9,148 nt of DNA from NCBI GenBank assembly GCA_035526665.1, contig DATLBY010000338.1:1-9148 (forward strand), read 5' to 3'. Positions 5,726 through 9,148 of the stretch are shown here, one piece after another. This DNA comes from DATLBY01 sp035526665 (GTDB lineage Bacteria; Acidobacteriota; Terriglobia; Bryobacterales; Bryobacteraceae). The translations under genes were made by a program, and so were the position numbers. Each line of letters begins with the position of its first letter. Position 1 is the first letter of the stretch. A model generated the notes under the pieces. The model was not told the origin of the DNA. It saw only the letters and a program-made list of their open reading frames with translations, and ran no database searches.

Positions 5726-6838
5726 GTGATCTATCTGCTGGCGGCTCTGGCGGCATCCGCGGCCGTCTATCAGATCATCGCCATCATCGCTTCGCTAAGA
5801 CACCTGCGGGCCCGTCCGGCGGCCAGCGAGTTCTCCGGCGGGGTGTCTATCCTCAAGCCCATCCGCGGGCTGCATCCTCACTTATATCCAGCTCTCCGGT
5901 CGCACGCTGTGCAGGATTACGCTCAGTTCGAGATCGTGTTTGGAGTTAGTGATCCCGAAGATCCGGCGCTTCCGCAGCTTTTGCGGCTGCAGGCCGAGTT
6001 CCCTGGGGTTTCCATCCGGGTGGTCCCTACCACAACGACAGCTCCCAACGGGAAAATCGGTGTGTTAATGGAGCTTGAGAGACACGCGCGGCATCCGCTG
6101 CGAGTGGTCAGTGACAGCGACATTCTGGTAGAGCCAGACTACCTGCGGCGCATTCTCTCTCCTTTGCGCGACCCGGACACCGGACTTGTGACCTGCCTCT
6201 ACCGCGCGACCGCCGATCGCTGGCCCGGGAAGTTCGAGTCACTGGGTATTGCGACCGATTTTGCGCCAAGCGCGATGGTGGCGCCTCTCTTCGGCGTCAA
6301 CGAGTTTGGACTTGGGGCGACGCTGGCTTTTCGCGCGCGAGACCTCGCGCGGCTCGGGGGGTTCGCCGCGCTCGCCGATTACCTGGCGGACGATTACCAG
6401 ATGGGCAAGCGGATCAGCGATCTTGGGCTGCGCGTGGAACTCTCTGAAGTGGTAGTCGAGACGGCGCTCGGCGGCGAATCGTGGGCCGCTATGGTGCACC
6501 ACCAACTGCGCTGGGCCCGGGCCATTCGCGTTTCCCGGGCGGGCGGCTACGCCGGCCTGCCTATCACGAATGCAACCACCTGCGCTCTCGTGTGCGGACT
6601 CGCGGGCTGGTGGTGGATTGCCGGCGCCCTGCTCGCGCTCCGAATCGTGGCGGGCGTGATAGCGGGTGTGGCGGTGCTCCGATGCCCGCTCACCGCGCGC
6701 TACTGGTGGGTCATTCCATTGCGCGACCTCTTTGGATTTGGTATTTGGCTGGGCGGCCTGTTTGGCACGAAAGTTCGCTGGGGCAACCGCATTCTGGAAT
6801 TGGATTCTCAGGGCCGTATTCAGGAATCCTCGCAATAA
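5726..6838 (+). CDS. hpnI: Hopanoid biosynthesis glycosyltransferase HpnI
   Basis: This is a 370-residue membrane glycosyltransferase of the ceramide-glucosyltransferase type (GT2/GT21). The known HpnI transfers N-acetylglucosamine from UDP-GlcNAc to bacteriohopanetetrol. The order of motifs fits: an N-terminal membrane helix (1-23), VSILKPIRG (40-48), the sugar-nucleotide DxD region VSDSDILV (128-135), ADDYQMGKRI (221-230) holding the probable catalytic Asp, and QLRWARAIR (260-268), the Q/RxxRW acceptor motif. About three C-terminal membrane helices follow (280-345). GTG at 5726 is preferred over an in-frame ATG at 5687. The upstream start would overlap the previous gene by 32 nt and place PFWQCDPG before the membrane helix, whereas the GTG gives MIYLLAALAA directly. 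GGGG abuts the GTG, so coupling to upstream translation is probable. Housekeeping glycolipid synthases are similar, but the hpnJ neighbour supports HpnI. Confidence 0.88.
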   Translation: MIYLLAALAASAAVYQIIAIIASLRHLRARPAASEFSGGVSILKPIRGLHPHLYPALRSHAVQDYAQFEIVFGVSDPEDPALPQLLRLQAEFPGVSIRVVPTTTTAPNGKIGVLMELERHARHPLRVVSDSDILVEPDYLRRILSPLRDPDTGLVTCLYRATADRWPGKFESLGIATDFAPSAMVAPLFGVNEFGLGATLAFRARDLARLGGFAALADYLADDYQMGKRISDLGLRVELSEVVVETALGGESWAAMVHHQLRWARAIRVSRAGGYAGLPITNATTCALVCGLAGWWWIAGALLALRIVAGVIAGVAVLRCPLTARYWWVIPLRDLFGFGIWLGGLFGTKVRWGNRILELDSQGRIQESSQ

Positions 6839-6870
6839 GAGCGGCGCGATTCTGTTAAGATTTCCTATCT

Positions 6871-7596
6871 ATGTTTTGCAACTATTGTGGCGCGCAGTTG
6901 GATCCGGGGGCCATGTTCTGCACCTCCTGCGGGCAGTCACTGGCAGCGCCGGCGCCTGTTAGCGCACTGCCTATAGTACCGGCGCCGTTCGCGGGGCGTC
7001 CGCTCGGTCCGTTGGTTCCCGCCGGAGAAATCAGGGCGCGCACGGGTGCTTGGCTCGGCGCCGGTTGGGATCTTGTAAAAGCCGACCTGTCGTCCTTCCT
7101 GCTCGCCTCCCTTCTGGTACTCATTCTTATGGGCGTGGTGCCTCTCATTCTGCAGGGGCCGCTGATCGCCGGTCTGCTCATCTTTTGCCGCAATCGAATT
7201 CTCGCAAGAAGGTCTGAGATCGGCGACATCTTTCAGGGCTTCAACTTTTTTGTTCCGACGCTGGTGGCGACTCTTCTGATCGGTCTGTTCACCTTCGGCG
7301 GAATGCTGCTTTGCATTATTCCTGCCTTTGTCCTCGCGGGGATGTACCAGTTCACTTACCTGTTCATTGTGGACAAGAAGATGGACTTCTGGCCGGCCAT
7401 GCAGGCCAGCCACGCGGTGGTCAAGAACGACTACCTGGGCTTCACGCTCTTCGTAGTAGCCGGCGGATTGTTGAATCTTCTGGGTATATTGTGCTGCCTG
7501 GTTGGAGTCTTCCTCACCTTCCCGATCTATTATGCGGCGCTCGCTTTCGCCTATCAGGAGACCGTGGGATTTGAACCGGATACTCCAGGCCGCTAG
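6871..7596 (+). CDS. Zinc-ribbon multi-pass membrane protein of unknown function
   Basis: This is a 241-residue protein. It opens with a classical zinc ribbon of two CxxC pairs, C3-C6 (CNYC) and C17-C20 (CTSC), followed by a flexible Pro/Ala-rich linker (24-50). Residues 75-230 hold about four or five hydrophobic segments (76-105, 128-151, 154-167, 190-212 and 213-228), a layout seen in zinc-ribbon DUF975-like and GlpF-neighbour-type membrane proteins; no exact family is recognised. A charged loop with DKKMDFWPAMQAS resembles the repeat found in that kind of protein, where it precedes a membrane helix. It begins 32 nt after hpnI on the same strand, without a strong ribosome-binding site, and overlaps the next gene by 26 nt, so it is probably in the same transcript. 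A TAAGAT at 6856-6861 might be a weak internal -10 box. The role is unknown; a connection to hopanoid modification rests on position only. Confidence 0.82.
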   Translation: MFCNYCGAQLDPGAMFCTSCGQSLAAPAPVSALPIVPAPFAGRPLGPLVPAGEIRARTGAWLGAGWDLVKADLSSFLLASLLVLILMGVVPLILQGPLIAGLLIFCRNRILARRSEIGDIFQGFNFFVPTLVATLLIGLFTFGGMLLCIIPAFVLAGMYQFTYLFIVDKKMDFWPAMQASHAVVKNDYLGFTLFVVAGGLLNLLGILCCLVGVFLTFPIYYAALAFAYQETVGFEPDTPGR

Positions 7597-7900
7597 CGCC
7601 GCCGGGCTGGCCGGATTGGCGGTGTATGATCCGCACACGCCTTCACGCATCATTGTCTGTGGATTTTACTGGCTCTGGGGTCTGCCGTGTCCGTTGTGCG
7701 GCATGACCCGCGCCTTAAGCCTGCTGCTCCACGGGGACGTATCTGCCGGGATCGCCATGCATCCGATGAGCCCCATTGTGCTGGCGCTGCTGATCCATGG
7801 CGCCGCCTGCGGCAGGTTCATCTGCATGAGAATGGGCATCGCCCTCGTCTTCTCCATGATTCTCTTTGGAATCGCCCGTATACTCTGGATCGTTACATGA
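7571..7900 (+). CDS. DUF2752 family small membrane protein
   Basis: This is a 109-residue protein from a TTG start. That start is chosen because AGGAG lies at 7556-7560, 10 nt upstream; an in-frame ATG at 7532 lacks such a site and would overlap the previous gene by 65 nt instead of 26. The protein shows the DUF2752 hallmark CPLCGMTRA (residues 40-48; C40, C43) after a first hydrophobic stretch and a conserved-looking FYW. Hydrophobic segments follow at about 64-82 and 88-107. The function of DUF2752 is not established; the CPxCGxTR motif could bind a metal or form a redox pair. It is sandwiched between the zinc-ribbon membrane protein and the GH-like gene, overlapping the first by 26 nt and the second by 4 nt (ATGA at 7897-7900), so these three are almost certainly translated from one message. 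Confidence 0.8.
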   Translation: MNRILQAASAAGLAGLAVYDPHTPSRIIVCGFYWLWGLPCPLCGMTRALSLLLHGDVSAGIAMHPMSPIVLALLIHGAACGRFICMRMGIALVFSMILFGIARILWIVT

Positions 7901-8973
7901 AACCTCCTCTCTCCTACTCACTTCCTGCATACCAGCCGGACGGCTATGGCAATGTACATCGTCATCTCGACAATTTGAAGGAGCTTGGATTCACTTGGGT
8001 CACCTTCACTCCGACGTGGCTCGTCTACGACGAGATTCCCATGCGGATCGACCCGGCACGCGGGCCGGCGTTTGCAAGCATCCGCGACGCCGTGGGGTAC
8101 GCGTCTTCCCTGGGAATGCGGGTGAAAATGGAGCCCCATCTCGATTGGGAAACGACGCTCACGGGAGGTCCCTACGAGTGGCGCCGGCGCATGTATTTCC
8201 CCCCGGACGGCCGGTATGCGGACGAGATTCTGGCTCCGCTACTCGAGATCCCTCTCCAGGCACTCACGCTCGGCTCCGAGTTGGACGTGTCCCTGGTGGA
8301 GTTCTCTAATAGCTGGAGAACCGCATTGAGCCGCGTGCCGGGCGCACTGTCGGCCGGCCACAAGATCAATCACGATTCGTTAGGCACGGCCGGCGTAATC
8401 CGCGATGTTCTCAATGCCGAGCGGCGAAAATACCGCGTCCCAGAGGCCAGCCCATCCTACTATGCCGGGAAGGTGGCCGGCATGGGCGGATACCTTCAGT
8501 CGCTCGCTTATGTTTCGTTTAGCTTTTATCCGGATATGCGCTCCGGGAAAGACGATAAGTGGTGGCGGCAACCTACGGGAGCAACTCATGTGGAACTGCT
8601 CGCTTCCGCCTTCCGGAATAAGGCGATGCAACTTGCTTCCGATCTGCGCCGCCGTGCAGGCGCGGATGCAAAGTTCGCTATTGGGGAATTTGGGCTGGGC
8701 TGCGCCGACCCGTCCCGGCCGTATGATTTCACGGCGCAGACATTTCTCAACCCCGATGGTTCCATGAATGAGGGCGCGCGCGAAATGCGCAGAAAATACT
8801 ACCTGAGCTTTCTCGAATGTCTTCGCCGCTCCCCGGAGTTATTCGAAACTCATCCGGTCAGCTTCTGGACCGTGACCCATTTCGATTTCCTGGGAGCGCT
8901 GGAGCAGCCAGGTTCTGAAATATTTCGGGACGAGGCTCTGCGGGCGGCGGTCGCTGAGTATAATGCGGGCTGA
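7897..8973 (+). CDS. Clan GH-A TIM-barrel glycoside hydrolase-like protein (GH113-like)
   Basis: This is a 358-residue protein. The ATG at 7897 overlaps the previous stop by 4 nt and is preferred to an open extension upstream, because that extension runs inside the DUF2752 gene. The order of strand-end motifs fits an (alpha/beta)8 barrel: FTWVTFTPTW (32-41), MRVKMEPHLDWE (74-85), LTLGSELD (123-130), YVSFSFYPD (205-213), FAIGEFGLG (260-268) and SFWTVTHFDFLG (322-333). E128 in GSEL and E264 in GEFG are in the positions of the acid/base and nucleophile of clan GH-A enzymes; together with the size this resembles GH113 beta-mannanases and their relatives. There is no signal peptide, so it is cytoplasmic, which is unusual for a polysaccharidase and suggests a small soluble or lipid-linked sugar substrate. 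The exact activity is unknown. The stop lies 6 nt from that of the convergent ABC ATPase gene. Confidence 0.78.
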   Translation: MKPPLSYSLPAYQPDGYGNVHRHLDNLKELGFTWVTFTPTWLVYDEIPMRIDPARGPAFASIRDAVGYASSLGMRVKMEPHLDWETTLTGGPYEWRRRMYFPPDGRYADEILAPLLEIPLQALTLGSELDVSLVEFSNSWRTALSRVPGALSAGHKINHDSLGTAGVIRDVLNAERRKYRVPEASPSYYAGKVAGMGGYLQSLAYVSFSFYPDMRSGKDDKWWRQPTGATHVELLASAFRNKAMQLASDLRRRAGADAKFAIGEFGLGCADPSRPYDFTAQTFLNPDGSMNEGAREMRRKYYLSFLECLRRSPELFETHPVSFWTVTHFDFLGALEQPGSEIFRDEALRAAVAEYNAG

Positions 8974-8979
8974 TTTCGG

Positions 8980-9148
8980 CTATTCGCCGTAGTTCCGGTA
9001 CAGCCACCCCGGATCGGCCAGCATCTCCGGTGTGCGGACATCATAATAAGCCAGTGTCCCGCGGTTGATCAGGCCCACATGCGTGGCGAGTTCCATGGCT
9101 TCGCGCAGTTGATGGGTGGACATCACCACCGTCTTGCCTTGTTCCAGA
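8980..9148 (-). CDS. ABC transporter ATP-binding protein, C-terminal end (partial)
   Basis: The last 55 codons of a gene running leftward from the window edge are present, ending with TAG (8982-8980). The translated end contains KTVVMSTHQLREAMELATHV, then LINRGTLAYYD. This is the H-loop (switch His in STH) followed by the region after the ATPase core in ABC transporter subunits, most like the ABC-2 (drug or polysaccharide export) class. It ends in a short tail (DPGWLYRNYGE). The N-terminal part, with Walker A, signature and Walker B, lies beyond the window, so transport direction and substrate cannot be read. The gene converges with the GH-like gene across only 6 nt, leaving no room for a terminator between the stops. 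Confidence 0.82.
   Translation of the reverse strand, partial: LEQGKTVVMSTHQLREAMELATHVGLINRGTLAYYDVRTPEMLADPGWLYRNYGE

Noticed and set aside
6239..6835. A 198-codon open frame on the minus strand
   Set aside because: It is antisense to hpnI and rich in Arg/His/Pro, with no recognisable motif.
6937..7653. A 238-codon open frame on the minus strand
   Set aside because: It is antisense to the zinc-ribbon membrane protein and is low-complexity Arg/Glu/Gln-rich; no family resemblance.
7687..7896. Upstream extension of the GH-like reading frame
   Set aside because: It overlaps the DUF2752 gene, encodes Arg/His/Pro-rich sequence unlike the enzyme, and the ATG at 7897 has the ATGA coupling typical of this operon.
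1..9148. CRISPR array, tRNA/rRNA gene, insertion sequence or prophage gene
   Set aside because: No regularly spaced repeats, RNA-gene signature sequences, transposase motifs or terminal inverted repeats were seen on either strand.

Overview
The window is a gene-dense, G+C-rich bacterial chromosomal segment with no stretch above 300 bases lacking a gene. Gene content suggests an Acidobacteriota-type bacterium, perhaps the Solibacter/Bryobacter group: hopanoid side-chain genes, a YprB-like nuclease with helical repeats, a LolA-like exported protein and GTG/TTG starts. This is recognition by eye, not a database result. No mobile element, RNA gene, CRISPR array or clear transfer signature was seen.

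Layout. Positions 1-523 hold the 3' end of an ABC-F ATPase gene, followed after 21 nt by an RNase H-like (YprB-family) exonuclease gene (545-1816). Next is a short exported Lys/Ala-rich LEA-like protein (1873-2172) with a perfect TATAAT just upstream. A minus-strand FlK-type hotdog thioesterase (2223-2630) ends in an intrinsic terminator and is divergent from a LolA-like exported protein (2675-3391).

The core of the window is a tightly packed cluster: hpnJ (radical SAM, 3486-4955), two small four-helix SMR/ArnEF-like membrane proteins (4952-5356 and 5353-5718), and hpnI (glycosyltransferase, 5726-6838). The first three genes overlap by 4 nt (ATGA) and hpnI follows after 7 nt. In the known pathway HpnI adds N-acetylglucosamine to bacteriohopanetetrol, HpnK deacetylates it, and HpnJ contracts the ring to the cyclitol ether. 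HpnK is not in this window. The two SMR-like proteins lack the proton-coupling glutamate of EmrE and resemble the heterodimeric ArnE/ArnF lipid-sugar flippase. The most interesting inference is that they form a dedicated flippase for glycosylated hopanoids.

Downstream on the same strand, and probably co-transcribed, are a zinc-ribbon membrane protein (6871-7596), a DUF2752 membrane protein (7571-7900) and a cytoplasmic clan GH-A TIM-barrel protein resembling GH113 (7897-8973). A convergent minus-strand ABC transporter ATPase gene (8980-9148, 3' end only) closes the window 6 nt away.
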